Origin: Methylophaga thalassica MP
Lineage (GTDB): Bacteria; Pseudomonadota; Gammaproteobacteria; Nitrosococcales; Methylophagaceae
DNA: 64,000 nucleotides
Direction of reading: 5' to 3'
Assembly: GCF_000214595.1 (NCBI RefSeq)
Contig: NZ_AFIG01000003.1
Span: 434,001 to 498,000 of the forward strand
In this document: positions 9,553 to 19,900 of the stretch, piece after piece
Numbering within the stretch: position 1 is the stretch's first letter
Layout: every line of letters starts with the position of its first letter
Position numbers and translations under genes: made by a program
Notes under the pieces: generated by a model
Told to the model about the DNA's origin: nothing
Database searches by the model: none
The model's input: only the letters and a program-made list of their open reading frames with translations

Positions 9553-10536
9553 ATGGCAACATTCGGCGATTTCCCATCTAATAATAATTCGGAAAATAAG
9601 GGCAACGACAAGGAAGATCATAGCTGGGAGCGTAATGTTCTGAGAGATTTAGCTTTTGCAGCCATCAGAGAACAACGTAATAAACGTCGCTGGGGTTATG
9701 TCTTTAAAGGTCTGCTTTTCCTCTACCTTATCGCTTTTTTAATACTGAGCTACTCACCAAGTAAACTCTCTTCAGCCACTGGTCCTCATACCGCCATGGT
9801 CGAAATCAGTGGACCTATTGCCAGTGACTCAGAAGCCAATGCTGACAATATTGTGACCGGTATTCGTAATGCCTTCGAAGACCAGTCAGCGAAAGGCTTG
9901 ATCCTACGAATGAATACGCCGGGCGGCAGCCCTGTACAATCTGGCATTGTGAATGACGAAATTCAACGTCTGAAAAAAACACGTCCTGATTTTCCAGTTT
10001 ATGCTGTGATCCAGGATGTCTGTGCTTCTGGTGGTTATTACATCGCTGTAGCGGCCGATAAAATTTATGCAGATAAAGCCAGTATTGTGGGTTCAATTGG
10101 CGTCAGAATGGATGGTTTTGGCTTCACCGATTTGATTGATAAAGTGGGCGTTGAACGCCGTTCTTTAACGGCTGGAGAACATAAAGCCTTTTTAGATCCA
10201 TTCCTGCCGATGAAAGAATCGGATCTCAAACATGCTCACCAAATGCTGGATACCATTCATCAACAATTTATTGACGTAGTAAAAGCAGGTCGTGGAGACA
10301 GACTGGCGAAGGATGATAATCTATTTTCAGGTTTGTTCTGGTCAGGTGAGCAAGCGGTCAATCTTGGTTTGATTGACGGTTTAGCCAATACCAGTACGGT
10401 TGCACGTGATATGTTAGGTGCCGAAGATATTGTTGATTACACCCCACGTCCCAACTATCTTGACCAGTTTGCAGGAAAGCTCGGCGCATCAATTTCTCAA
10501 TTTGTCAGTGAGAAGGCATCATGGAGTGTGAACTGA
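9553..10536 (+). CDS. sppA: S49-family membrane peptidase (SppA-like)
   Basis: A 327-residue inner-membrane serine protease of the SppA/SohB family that degrades cleaved signal peptides. A cytoplasmic N-terminus rich in charged residues precedes one membrane helix (about 50-70). The catalytic Ser159 lies in CASGGYY and the general-base Lys211 in GEHKAF, consistent with the Ser-Lys dyad of S49. It is the short, single-domain form rather than the 67-kDa E. coli SppA. It is followed closely by a 49-residue gene and an HDOD gene. Confidence 0.88.
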   Translation: MATFGDFPSNNNSENKGNDKEDHSWERNVLRDLAFAAIREQRNKRRWGYVFKGLLFLYLIAFLILSYSPSKLSSATGPHTAMVEISGPIASDSEANADNIVTGIRNAFEDQSAKGLILRMNTPGGSPVQSGIVNDEIQRLKKTRPDFPVYAVIQDVCASGGYYIAVAADKIYADKASIVGSIGVRMDGFGFTDLIDKVGVERRSLTAGEHKAFLDPFLPMKESDLKHAHQMLDTIHQQFIDVVKAGRGDRLAKDDNLFSGLFWSGEQAVNLGLIDGLANTSTVARDMLGAEDIVDYTPRPNYLDQFAGKLGASISQFVSEKASWSVN

Positions 10537-10537
10537 T

Positions 10538-10687
10538 ATGGCAGATACCATTGAATTAACCGAAGCCCAACGACAAGAACGTGATGAGCGTTTTCGTTAT
10601 GTTGATCTGACGCATCCGCTAATGAAGGCGTTGTATGAAATGCAGCTGGACTTAGACTTAGAGAACGAGCAGGAGGAGCAAATATGA
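10538..10687 (+). CDS. Small charged protein of 49 residues
   Basis: An ATG at 10538, just after the sppA stop, opens a 49-codon frame whose TGA overlaps the next ATG (ATGA at 10684-10687). The predicted product is soluble and very rich in Glu, Asp, Gln and Arg, with a likely long helix (TEAQRQERDERFRY, then MKALYEMQLDLDLENEQEEQ). The tight spacing on both sides argues for a real, translationally coupled gene. I do not recognise a family. Confidence 0.6.
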   Translation: MADTIELTEAQRQERDERFRYVDLTHPLMKALYEMQLDLDLENEQEEQI

Positions 10688-11535
10688 CGCTTTCCGCCGA
10701 ATCCCTAGTCAATAAATCACTGGAACTGGTTTCTCCTCCCACTACCTACACTCAACTCAACGAGCTAATGGAAGATCCAGACAGTAGTATTGATGATATC
10801 AGTGCTGTCATTAATACCGATCCAGCCTTAGCCACACGTTTATTAAAGATTGTGAATAGCCCTTTTTACGGCTTTCCATCGCAAATCAATACCATTTCAC
10901 GTGCCATCACCATCATTGGTACTCGTGAGTTGACCAACCTCATTCTGGCCACATCCGTACTCAATTCCTTCAAGGGAATTCCGACGTCACTCATTAATAT
11001 GAATGAGTTCTGGCGTCATAGTTTTGCCAGTGCTATTGCCAGTAAAATGTTGGCGGAAGAATGTGGTCAACGTGCAAGCGAACGCTTTTTTATTGCTGGA
11101 CTTCTGCATAATATTGGTAGCTTAGTGATATATCAAACGGTGCCTGAACTGGCACGCGAAGCGATTAATAGTGCGGAGTTTGGTCATGAAGTGATTTATG
11201 AAGCAGAACAACGTGCGATGGGCTTTGATCATACCCATGTGGGTGAAGCTCTCACCAAAGCATGGCGACTGCCAAAATCACTGCAGGAAGTAGCACGCTA
11301 CCATCACTCACCGTCGCAAGCTGATGAGTATATGATTGATGCAGCAGTTGTACATATTGCTGACATCTTGGTATCTTCCGTGCCCTTCGGACACAGTGGT
11401 GATAGCCATGTTCCCCCATTAGACCCAGCAGCATGGGACTTACTGGGTTTAAATGAATATCAGATTCCGGATTTGCTGAGACAAGTTGCCAAGCAAATCG
11501 AACGTTTGGAATCGGTTATGATGACTGAACATTAA
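10684..11535 (+). CDS. HDOD-domain protein
   Basis: A 283-residue protein that is almost entirely an HDOD domain, a catalytically degenerate relative of HD phosphohydrolases. Hallmarks are INTDPALATRLLKIVNSPFYG (about 41-61) and the later segments RFFIAGLLHNIG and HTHVGEALTKAWRLP. HDOD proteins act in signalling, for example in c-di-GMP, motility or stress control. There is no output domain attached, so it probably works by protein contacts. It is coupled to the preceding 49-residue gene. Confidence 0.85.
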   Translation: MTLSAESLVNKSLELVSPPTTYTQLNELMEDPDSSIDDISAVINTDPALATRLLKIVNSPFYGFPSQINTISRAITIIGTRELTNLILATSVLNSFKGIPTSLINMNEFWRHSFASAIASKMLAEECGQRASERFFIAGLLHNIGSLVIYQTVPELAREAINSAEFGHEVIYEAEQRAMGFDHTHVGEALTKAWRLPKSLQEVARYHHSPSQADEYMIDAAVVHIADILVSSVPFGHSGDSHVPPLDPAAWDLLGLNEYQIPDLLRQVAKQIERLESVMMTEH

Positions 11536-11572
11536 ATTTCGAAATAAGACTAATCTATTCAAGAGGCTTACA

Positions 11573-12220
11573 ATGAGAACGGTTCTTCTCGGTGCACCAG
11601 GCTCCGGTAAAGGTACACAAGGTGTTGTGTTATCAAAGAAATTCAATATCCCTCAAATCTCAACAGGTGACTTACTGCGTGCCGCAGTGAAAGCTGGCAC
11701 AGAATTAGGTAAACAAGCTAAAAGTGCGATGGATGCCGGTGCCCTGGTTTCTGATGATATCGTTATCGGTCTGATCCGTGAGCGTTTATCAGAAGAAGAT
11801 GCTTTAGATGGCTACATTCTTGATGGTTTCCCACGTAATATCGCTCAGGCTGAAGCGTTAGACAGTATGCTTGAGCAATTAGGCCAGCCATTACAAGGGG
11901 TTGTGTTACTGGACGTACCATTTGAAGAATTGATGCAACGTTTAACAGGTCGTCGCACCTGTAAAGACTGTGGTGCTATCTACAATATTCACTTGTCACC
12001 GCCTAAAAAAGAAGGCCAATGTGATAGCTGTGGTGGTGAATTATTTCAACGCGCTGACGACAACGAAGAAACCATTGGTAATCGTCTGAAAGTCTATGAA
12101 GAGCAAACAGCGCCATTGATTGGTTATTATCAGAGACAACACAAACTGCACGCTATCCCAGGCACAGGTGACATCGATGAAATCACCAATGCCGTTGGCG
12201 CTGTCTTCGACACTATCTAA
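11573..12220 (+). CDS. adk: Adenylate kinase (zinc-lid type)
   Basis: A 215-residue nucleotide monophosphate kinase converting AMP and ATP to two ADP. The P-loop GAPGSGKGT is at residues 7-15 and the ISTGDLLR AMP-binding motif follows. The LID domain carries four cysteines (Cys130, Cys133, Cys150, Cys153), the structural zinc site common in Gram-positive enzymes; E. coli Adk uses a polar Cys-free lid instead. A strong terminator follows at 12237-12260, so it ends a transcription unit. Confidence 0.95.
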   Translation: MRTVLLGAPGSGKGTQGVVLSKKFNIPQISTGDLLRAAVKAGTELGKQAKSAMDAGALVSDDIVIGLIRERLSEEDALDGYILDGFPRNIAQAEALDSMLEQLGQPLQGVVLLDVPFEELMQRLTGRRTCKDCGAIYNIHLSPPKKEGQCDSCGGELFQRADDNEETIGNRLKVYEEQTAPLIGYYQRQHKLHAIPGTGDIDEITNAVGAVFDTI

Positions 12221-12236
12221 CTGCAAGCATCATATA

Positions 12237-12260
12237 CCGGCCCACATTTGGGCCGGTTTT
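12237..12260 (+). terminator. Rho-independent terminator after adk
   Basis: Perfect 7-bp GC stem CCGGCCC (12237-12243) and GGGCCGG (12250-12256) with a six-base loop, followed by TTTTACTTT. It ends just before the ATG of the next gene at 12266, so that gene has either leaderless-like translation or read-through expression. Confidence 0.85.
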
Positions 12261-12265
12261 ACTTT

Positions 12266-13126
12266 ATGGCCAATATTTTAGCTGTTGGGATCGCCACCAT
12301 TGATATTATCAATCGTGTGAGTCGCTATCCAAAAGAAGATGACGAAGTTCGGGCTGTCAGTCAGACCATTCGGCGCGGTGGTAATGCCACCAATACACTG
12401 GTTGTACTCAGTCAGTTAGGTCACCAATGTGCTTGGTCTGGTGTAATAATAGACGAGAGCGATGCTGCCATTGTCAAAAATGAACTAGCTGAGCATCAGA
12501 TTGACTTTAACCACTGCAAAGTCATTTCTCAGGGCAAATTACCCACCTCTTATATTAATGTCAGCGAAAGTACCGGAAGCCGAACGATTGTGCATTACCG
12601 GGACTGCCCAGAACTGGATTTTGCGTTTTTTTCGCAACTCGATTTAAACACATTTCACTGGGTGCACTTTGAAGGCCGAAATGTAGCTGAATTAAAGCAA
12701 ATGCTGAGTTGGTTAAAAACACACTACCCTCATTTACCTTGCTCTTTGGAAATTGAGAAACCGCGTGAAGGAATAGAGCAGCTGTTTTCTTTAGCGGATG
12801 TACTTCTGTTCTCAAAACCTTATGCAATCAGTCAGGGGTTTAGCTCAGCACAACACTTTCTTCAGAGTTTAACAAAGGAAAATATCATGACCTGCAGCTG
12901 GGGAGAGGCAGGCGCCTGGCTTAAGGCCAATGATAAAATCATTCACTGCCCCGCCTTCCCTCCGCCAGAGGTAGTTGATACGCTGGCTGCTGGTGATACA
13001 TTTAATGCAGGCATTATTTCAGGATTGGCTAAGCAGCTTTCTCACCAAGAGACTCTTGAGTATGCATGTCGTCTGGCCGGACACAAATGCGGCCAGGATG
13101 GACTGACTAATTTAACGATACCATGA
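12266..13126 (+). CDS. Ketohexokinase-like PfkB sugar kinase
   Basis: A 286-residue ribokinase/PfkB-family kinase. The resemblance is strongest to animal ketohexokinase (fructokinase). Shared landmarks as I remember the human protein are YPKEDDEVRAVSQ near the start, RRGGNATN, ESTGSRTI, HFEGRN, EIEKPRE, the adenine-site FPPPEVVDTL and CRLAGHKCG near the C-terminus. The catalytic base is Asp244 in DTLAAGDTF; the first residue of the usual GAGD is Ala, a small change. It probably phosphorylates a ketose or related sugar. The ATG at 12266 follows directly after the adk terminator with no clear ribosome site; an in-frame TTG at 12248 lies inside the terminator. It overlaps the Rieske gene by four bases. 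Confidence 0.8.
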   Translation: MANILAVGIATIDIINRVSRYPKEDDEVRAVSQTIRRGGNATNTLVVLSQLGHQCAWSGVIIDESDAAIVKNELAEHQIDFNHCKVISQGKLPTSYINVSESTGSRTIVHYRDCPELDFAFFSQLDLNTFHWVHFEGRNVAELKQMLSWLKTHYPHLPCSLEIEKPREGIEQLFSLADVLLFSKPYAISQGFSSAQHFLQSLTKENIMTCSWGEAGAWLKANDKIIHCPAFPPPEVVDTLAAGDTFNAGIISGLAKQLSHQETLEYACRLAGHKCGQDGLTNLTIP

Positions 13127-13470
13127 CAGAAATCTATCTATGCAATCAAAATGAGCTTGAGGAATATCAAACCCGCGGCTTCGATATTGAACTAGGCGGT
13201 GATAAAACATTGGATTTTTTCCTGCTAAAACAGGATGGCGAAGTTCGAGCCTATTTAAACTTTTGTCCTCATCTGGGTATTCCGCTTAATTGGCAACCTG
13301 ATCAGTTTATGTCGCTGGAAGGTACCCATATTCAATGTTCAACACATGGTGCCCTGTTTCAACTGGAAGATGGTTACTGCTTTTCCGGGCCATGCCGAGG
13401 CGAGAGTTTGACCCCACTGAATATCAAGGTTTCAGCCACTGGGGATGTTTACCTGATCTCTTCTAGCTGA
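13123..13470 (+). CDS. Rieske [2Fe-2S] ferredoxin-like protein
   Basis: A 115-residue stand-alone Rieske protein. The cluster ligands are visible as CPH (Cys48, His50) and CSTH (Cys72, His75), the Rieske/NirD-like spacing. It has no signal peptide or membrane anchor, so it is a cytoplasmic electron carrier or a redox/assembly partner. It is coupled by a four-base overlap to the ketohexokinase-like gene and lies 34 bases before a permease. Why a sugar kinase, a Rieske protein and a permease share an operon is unclear. Confidence 0.85.
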   Translation: MTEIYLCNQNELEEYQTRGFDIELGGDKTLDFFLLKQDGEVRAYLNFCPHLGIPLNWQPDQFMSLEGTHIQCSTHGALFQLEDGYCFSGPCRGESLTPLNIKVSATGDVYLISSS

Positions 13471-13504
13471 TAGGGTGAACAATTATCTTGTCTCGGAGAT
13501 AATT

Positions 13505-14713
13505 GTGGAATTATTGGAAAAATGGTCTGAAGCCTCAATTACTAGCCTGAGTTTTTTCTGGATGGCGCTATGGGCATTTATTTTTGGCTATATCCTCAGC
13601 AGTATCATTCAGGTGATGGTCTCCAGAAAAGAAATGCGTGACCTAATGGGAGGCGATGACCTCAGATCCATATCAACAGGTACCTTGTTCGGTTTTATCT
13701 CTAGCTCATGTAGTTTTGCCGCATTATCGACCACCCGGGCCTTATTCCAGAAAGGGGCTACTTTTGCTGCCTCCATGGCCTATATGCTTGCTTCCACTAA
13801 CCTTGTTATTGAACTCGGCTTTGTCATCGCCATTTTTCTCGGCTGGCAATTTGTTATTGGGGAATATATAGGTGCCGTTTTATTAATCCTGATTGCCTGG
13901 TTGTTTATTTATTTGACCAATCCTGAGTCCCTGATAAAACAGGCACGCGAAAATAAACCTGATGAGATGAATGCCAACGAATCAGACGGATATAAGTGGT
14001 CACGTTTATTCAGTAAAGAAATTTGGCAAAAAATCAGCCAAAAATATGTCATGGAATGGCAAATGGTATGGAAGGACGTACTGATTGGTTTTACTGTGGC
14101 AGGCATTATCTCTGCGTTTGTCCCTGACGCTTTTTTTAAATGGTTATTTATCGGTGCAGGCACAGAAAATCCAGACTTTTGGTCAGTATTACAGCAAACA
14201 TTAGTGGGTCCAATAGCCGCTTTTTTCACCTTTATAGGCTCTATGGGTAATATTCCACTTGCAGCTGTGTTGTATGGTCAGGGTGTAGCTTTTGCCGGTG
14301 TGATGGCATTCATCTTCTCAGATATGGTTGTTTTGCCTGTACTTCGCATCAATGCGAAATATTATGGTTGGAAAATGGCATTATTTATTTTAATGATGCT
14401 GTTCACCTGTTTAGTGATTACCTCTCTGTTACTGCATTATGGTTTCCAGGTATTCGATTTACTTCCCAATCTACAGAACTGGTCATCACCGGCGGAACAA
14501 GATCACTTTAAACTTAACTACAATTTCTTTTTGAATATTGGTTTCTTACTTATTTCAGCCTATCTTTTTTTGACATGGAGAAACGCGCAATCCAGTCATC
14601 ATCATGACCATAACAAAACCATGTCATGGACTGACATTGTGATGAATTCACTAACGATACTGTCAGGGGTTTGGTTAGCAGGCGGCGTATTAGTGAAATT
14701 AGTGCTGAATTAA
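13505..14713 (+). CDS. YraQ/ArsP-type permease
   Basis: A polytopic membrane protein of about 402 residues with 8-10 predicted helices. The segment FGFISSSCSFAALSTTRALFQKGA is the hallmark of the DUF318/YraQ/ArsP permeases, and the second half repeats the pattern (SMGNIPLAAVLYGQG). Some family members export organoarsenicals; the substrate here is unknown. The cytoplasmic His-rich stretch SSHHHDHNK near the C-terminus could bind metal. I chose the GTG at 13505 because GGAG sits six bases upstream; a GTG at 13475 is in frame but lacks a good ribosome site. The 3' end overlaps tmcA by four bases. Confidence 0.75.
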   Translation: MELLEKWSEASITSLSFFWMALWAFIFGYILSSIIQVMVSRKEMRDLMGGDDLRSISTGTLFGFISSSCSFAALSTTRALFQKGATFAASMAYMLASTNLVIELGFVIAIFLGWQFVIGEYIGAVLLILIAWLFIYLTNPESLIKQARENKPDEMNANESDGYKWSRLFSKEIWQKISQKYVMEWQMVWKDVLIGFTVAGIISAFVPDAFFKWLFIGAGTENPDFWSVLQQTLVGPIAAFFTFIGSMGNIPLAAVLYGQGVAFAGVMAFIFSDMVVLPVLRINAKYYGWKMALFILMMLFTCLVITSLLLHYGFQVFDLLPNLQNWSSPAEQDHFKLNYNFFLNIGFLLISAYLFLTWRNAQSSHHHDHNKTMSWTDIVMNSLTILSGVWLAGGVLVKLVLN

Positions 14714-16734
14714 TCTGTTTCAGCGCTAAGTATATGTCTCACTGCTTCTCTTAGCTCATTAACGATATGTTTACGTCCTGTCAGCTTGAGTTGTTCAGCA
14801 ACAGCATCAAATGATCTGCCCTGCAAAATCAGCATAATCAATAGATGCTGTTGCTTTAATTGCAGTTGCTTAAAACATGGCTGAGAAAGCTGATCGCCAA
14901 GCCACTGCCACAATGCCCATTCCGAAGACTCATAAGGGCGTTGTTTAAAAGCAAAACTGTTTACTTGCTGCTGATAATCAAGCATCAACGTTTCATCATC
15001 AAAAGACTGACTGATTTGCATGACTGCTTCCGCATCCAGTTCTTGCCACTGCCTTTCCAGTAAAAAAGTCCACTGCTGGGCTAGCGTTTGATGTGCCCTT
15101 TTGACCAGCTTTTCTCCATCAGCATTGATGGCTTTTAACATCATCACCGATAGACTGCCAGAGACCTCGTCCCGGTGTTGGCCGATACGCACAATTTTAA
15201 ACCCGGCTTTTGACCAGAAACGGAGTAACTCGACCGACAGTGCAAAGCTGACACCGACCGTATCAGCACCATCTACACTAGCAAGATAATGCTGTAATAA
15301 AAGCTGACCCCAGCCTCGTTGTTGGCAATCAGGATGCACAGCGATACGGCTTATTCGCTGATAATGGTATTGCCCAGCATCCTCAATTCCGGCGTGCACT
15401 AGTAAGGATTGCGGTAATAAATGTCCTTTTAGACGACGCGTACCATCATAAACTTGTTGTGCTAACTCACCGTCCAGAGCTGACTCAGTAATCGTCCATA
15501 GTGTGGCAACGACATTCCCCTGGAAACGCAAAACACTGACCTGCATATCAGGATGATCCAATAACATCTGCACATCAGCTGGACGTGTTCGGTAATGGGC
15601 CAGTGCCATCAAACCAAATACCTGCCTGAGTAAACGTTCATCATTCAACAATTGCTGTTGTTCAAGCGTTTCAAAAATCAGCTGGTTTTCCTCAGCAGCA
15701 GAGATTGCTTGTCCATCAACTGGCTCAGCATCTAACAGCAATGCGGCAAAACTAAATTGCTCAACCACATCATTCTCAGCCCAGCGAACGGGTTTCTCCA
15801 ACACATATGCCCGCCAGCCTGGAGCTAATCTATCCAAGGTTTTATAAAAACGCAGCACAAAGCCGCGTCCGGTCCCTTCATAACCATGGATAGTGGAGCT
15901 GAATACTAAGCGGGAATAGTTGATCAGATATTGCTCCAGCATACTGGCTGGAATGGCCGCGGCTTCATCAATGATCAACAAATCGGTGGCTGGTTGGCTC
16001 AGCAAAATAGCATCGGGTGCCATAAACTCAATGATGGCATCATGCCAGCGAACAGATGTTTTACCCAGTTTACTCTCTGCTAATTGCTGATGAGCATGTA
16101 GCAGTAAAGTTTGGATACTTGCCGGACTGGGTGCCGTCAACAGAATATGTTGCTTACCTGATTTCAGAAGTTCAGCAGCGGCCATTCCTAATAAAGCCGT
16201 TTTGCCCCGTCCCCGATCTGCCGTTAACACTAATGGACGGCGACGATGCCCGTTAACAACTTTCGTCACAGCAGCAATCGCTTCACCTTGTTCTTCCGTC
16301 GGCGTCGGAATAAGGGGAGATGGAGGATTTGCAGCTTGCAGAGGAATTAAATCAGGTAACGTTTGCTGCTGATTAAAGCATTGAATCGCGGGAAAGGTAG
16401 TGGCGATAGCCAGAAACCGTGTCAGCCAGCGCGTCGGTTTTAATGCCGTATTGAGCAGGACCAACACTGTACCACCGGCTTTGACACAGCCGATAAGAGC
16501 ACCAAATGCATCAGCGTCAAACTGCGCTGTTACCTGAAAAATGAGCAGCTCACACTCTTGCCCTAAATGCTGATGCGCCTTTTTAACCGATACTGCTTCA
16601 TCTGAAGCAGTATTGTCAGTTAGCCAAAAGCAAGTAGACGGGGGTACTGATTGATAAAAAATCTGTGCCTGTTTATTAAGCCAATCAAAATCGCCTTGTA
16701 ATATCCAACAGTGACGCTGTGGCAAAGACATCAT
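14710..16734 (-). CDS. tmcA: tRNA(Met) cytidine acetyltransferase TmcA
   Basis: A 674-residue enzyme that makes N4-acetylcytidine at the wobble base of elongator tRNA-Met using acetyl-CoA and ATP. An N-terminal Rossmann region precedes the helicase-like ATPase with Walker A ADRGRGKT (172-179) and DEAAAIP as Walker B. A GNAT acetyltransferase domain follows with the acetyl-CoA loop HPDCQQRGWGQ. Length and domain order match E. coli TmcA. It is the last gene of a metH-slyX-tmcA run, 14 bases after slyX. Confidence 0.93.
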   Translation of the reverse strand: MMSLPQRHCWILQGDFDWLNKQAQIFYQSVPPSTCFWLTDNTASDEAVSVKKAHQHLGQECELLIFQVTAQFDADAFGALIGCVKAGGTVLVLLNTALKPTRWLTRFLAIATTFPAIQCFNQQQTLPDLIPLQAANPPSPLIPTPTEEQGEAIAAVTKVVNGHRRRPLVLTADRGRGKTALLGMAAAELLKSGKQHILLTAPSPASIQTLLLHAHQQLAESKLGKTSVRWHDAIIEFMAPDAILLSQPATDLLIIDEAAAIPASMLEQYLINYSRLVFSSTIHGYEGTGRGFVLRFYKTLDRLAPGWRAYVLEKPVRWAENDVVEQFSFAALLLDAEPVDGQAISAAEENQLIFETLEQQQLLNDERLLRQVFGLMALAHYRTRPADVQMLLDHPDMQVSVLRFQGNVVATLWTITESALDGELAQQVYDGTRRLKGHLLPQSLLVHAGIEDAGQYHYQRISRIAVHPDCQQRGWGQLLLQHYLASVDGADTVGVSFALSVELLRFWSKAGFKIVRIGQHRDEVSGSLSVMMLKAINADGEKLVKRAHQTLAQQWTFLLERQWQELDAEAVMQISQSFDDETLMLDYQQQVNSFAFKQRPYESSEWALWQWLGDQLSQPCFKQLQLKQQHLLIMLILQGRSFDAVAEQLKLTGRKHIVNELREAVRHILSAETD

Positions 16735-16748
16735 TTATCATTTAAAGC

Positions 16749-16952
16749 TTAATAGTGCGGTGGCGGTGGCTCATCGCTCGGCCGCATGAGTTGCATCTGT
16801 TGCATGCTTTCCATTTGCGCTTTGAAAGCAGCCATACGTTGTTCCAGCCGATCAATCTGTTTTTGTTGATTGATGACTACCTGATTTAACTCTTCCAGCA
16901 AACCGTCCTGAAAAGCTAAACGGGTTTGAAGATCAATAATGTCATTATTCAT
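16749..16952 (-). CDS. slyX: SlyX-family coiled-coil protein
   Basis: A 67-residue protein made almost entirely of a coiled coil (LQTRLAFQDGLLEELNQVV, then QKQIDRLEQRM) with a Pro-rich end PPPPHY, the typical SlyX layout. Its function is unknown; it is common in gammaproteobacteria. The start codon overlaps the metH stop by one base, indicating coupling. Confidence 0.88.
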   Translation of the reverse strand: MNNDIIDLQTRLAFQDGLLEELNQVVINQQKQIDRLEQRMAAFKAQMESMQQMQLMRPSDEPPPPHY

Positions 16953-19900
16953 TAATCATCTCCGTCATAAGATAAGGCAGGCCCCAACCAACGCTCTGCT
17001 GTTTGCTTATCCCAGCCTTTACGCTGAGCATAGTCTTCCACCTGATCCTGATCGATTTTGCCCAGACCAAAATAACGTGATTCAGGATGTGCAAAATAGA
17101 AACCACTGACAGCGGCTGTCGGCAACATGGCATAGCTTTCAGTAATAGTCATGCCGGCATGTGTGACAGGATCAATCAGATCCCATAACAGCCCTTTTTC
17201 AGTATGGTCCGGACAGGCCGGATAACCTGGCGCAGGACGAATGCCTTGGTACTTCTCGTCAATCAGCGCTTCATTATCTAATTGCTCTTGTTTGGCATAC
17301 CCCCAGAACTCTTTACGCACCCGTTCATGCATACGTTCAGCAAAGGCTTCTGCCAGACGATCCGCCAGCGCTTTCAGCATAATGCTGTGGTAATCATCAT
17401 GATCTTCTTCAAAACGGGCGACGTGTTCATCAATGCCAATACCCGCAGTGACCGCAAAAGCGCCGATATAATCATTCACGCCGGTTTCTTTTGGTGCGAT
17501 AAAATCAGCTAAAGCAGCATTAGGGCGACCAGGTGGACGTTCGGTTTGTTGACGTAAGCTATGCAGCGTCATCAACACTTCATCACGATTATCATCACGA
17601 TAGACTTCAATATCATCGTCATTGATGCTGTTGGCTGCGAACAGACCGATCACCGCTTTCGCTGTCAGCCATTTTTCATCGACAATTTGCTGCAACATTT
17701 TTTTCGCATCTTCAAATAAGTGCGTGGCATGTTCACCCACCACTTCATCAGTCAAGATACGTGGGAATTTACCCGCCAGTTCCCATGATTGGAAAAATGG
17801 CGTCCAGTCAATACGCTCAACTAATTCAGCCAATGGATAGTCATCAAACACTTCCAAACCTAATTTAGCGGGTTTGGTAGGTTGATAAGCGGCCCAGTCA
17901 ATCTTGGTTTTATTCGCTCGTGCTTCAGCAATACTTAATTGACGGCGACTGCTCTTACGTCCTTTATGTCTTGAACGCTTCTCTTCATAATCTTTTTTCA
18001 GATCCGCAATAAAGGCATCACGTGTGTCTTTGGTGACTAAACGCTGGGCCACACCCACCGCACGTGACGCATCTTTTACATAAATACTGCAGCCATGATA
18101 GTTCGGTTCGATTTTCACAGCCGTATGGATTAATGAGGTCGTTGCACCGCCAATCATTAACGGCGTCTCCATACCCAGTCGCTCCATTTCTTTAGCGACG
18201 TGCACCATTTCATCCAGTGATGGCGTAATCAGGCCAGACAAGCCAATAATGTCGACATTTTCTTCTCGTGCTGTATCCAGAATTTTCTGTGCTGGCACCA
18301 TGACACCGAGATCAATGACTTCGAAGTTATTACATTGCAGCACCACGCCAACGATATTTTTACCAATATCATGTACGTCACCTTTGACCGTGGCCATCAG
18401 GATCTTGCCGTTATTTTTGCTGGTGTCACCCTCTTCTTTCGCCGCTTCGATAAAGGGCATCAAATAGGCGACGGCTTTTTTCATCACGCGGGCAGACTTG
18501 ACCACCTGAGGTAAAAACATCTTACCTTCACCAAATAAGTCACCAACCACATTCATGCCATCCATTAATGGCCCTTCAATCACTTCCAATGGTTTGGCAT
18601 ATTGCTGACGGGCTTCTTCCGTATCGTCTTCAACGTAATCAGCAATGCCTTTAACCAAAGCATGTTCCAGACGTTTTATCACCGGCAGTTCACGCCAGGC
18701 CAGGTCTTCCTGCTTAGCAACACTGCCGCCTTCACCTTTGTATTTTTCTGCCAGTTCCAGCAGGCGGTCAGTGGAATCGTCACGACGGTTTTGCACGACG
18801 TCTTCTACGGCTTCACGCAATTCTTCTGGCAAATCATCATAAATCGCCAACTGGCCGGCATTGACAATACCCATATCCATACCGGCTTTAATGGCGTGGT
18901 AAAGGAAAACCGCATGAATCGCTTCACGAACCGGATTATTACCACGGAATGAGAAGGAGACATTCGACACACCACCACTGATCAGCGCATGTGGCAGACT
19001 CTGTTTAATATCATGCACCGCCTCGATAAAATCGACGGCATAGTTATTGTGTTCTTCAATACCTGTAGCCACGGCAAAAATATTCGGATCGAAAATGATG
19101 TCTTCTGGTGGGAAATGCACTTTTTCAGTTAACACTTCATAAGAGCGTCTGCAGATTTCCAGTTTACGTTGGCGGGTATCAGCCTGACCAACTTCGTCAA
19201 ACGCCATTACAATCACTGCCGCACCATAGCGACGAACCAGCTTGGCCTGTTCGATGAATTTTTCTTCGCCTTCTTTCAAGCTAATGGAGTTAACAATGCC
19301 TTTACCCTGAATGCATTTCAGACCGGCCTCAATAACTTCCCATTTGGATGAGTCAATCATCACAGGAACACGACTGATATCTGGCTCAGCAGCCAGTAAA
19401 TTGAGGAAGGTGACCATAGCCTCTTTCGAGTCCAACATGCCTTCATCCATGTTGATATCGATGATTTGAGCACCATTCTCCACTTGCTGACGAGCGACTT
19501 CTAAAGCGGTGTCGTAGTCACCTTCTTTAATCAACTTGGCAAAGCGGGCGGAACCCGTGACGTTGGTTCGTTCACCGACGTTCACAAACAGGCTGTCAGG
19601 AGTGATATTCAGTGGTTCTAAACCACTTAAACGGCAATGATGTAAATTAGCTTTTGGCTGACGTGGTTTAATGCCTGCCACTGCATCGGCAATGGCTTTA
19701 ATATGTGCAGGTGCGGTACCACAGCAGCCACCAACAATATTCAAGAAACCAGATTGTGCCCATTCTTTAATTTGCGCCGCCATGACTTCTGGTGACTCAT
19801 CATATTCACCAAACTCATTTGGCAAACCCGCATTTGGGTGAGCACTGACGTGGCAAGTTACCACATTGGATAATTCTTCTACGTATTGACGTAATTGCTC

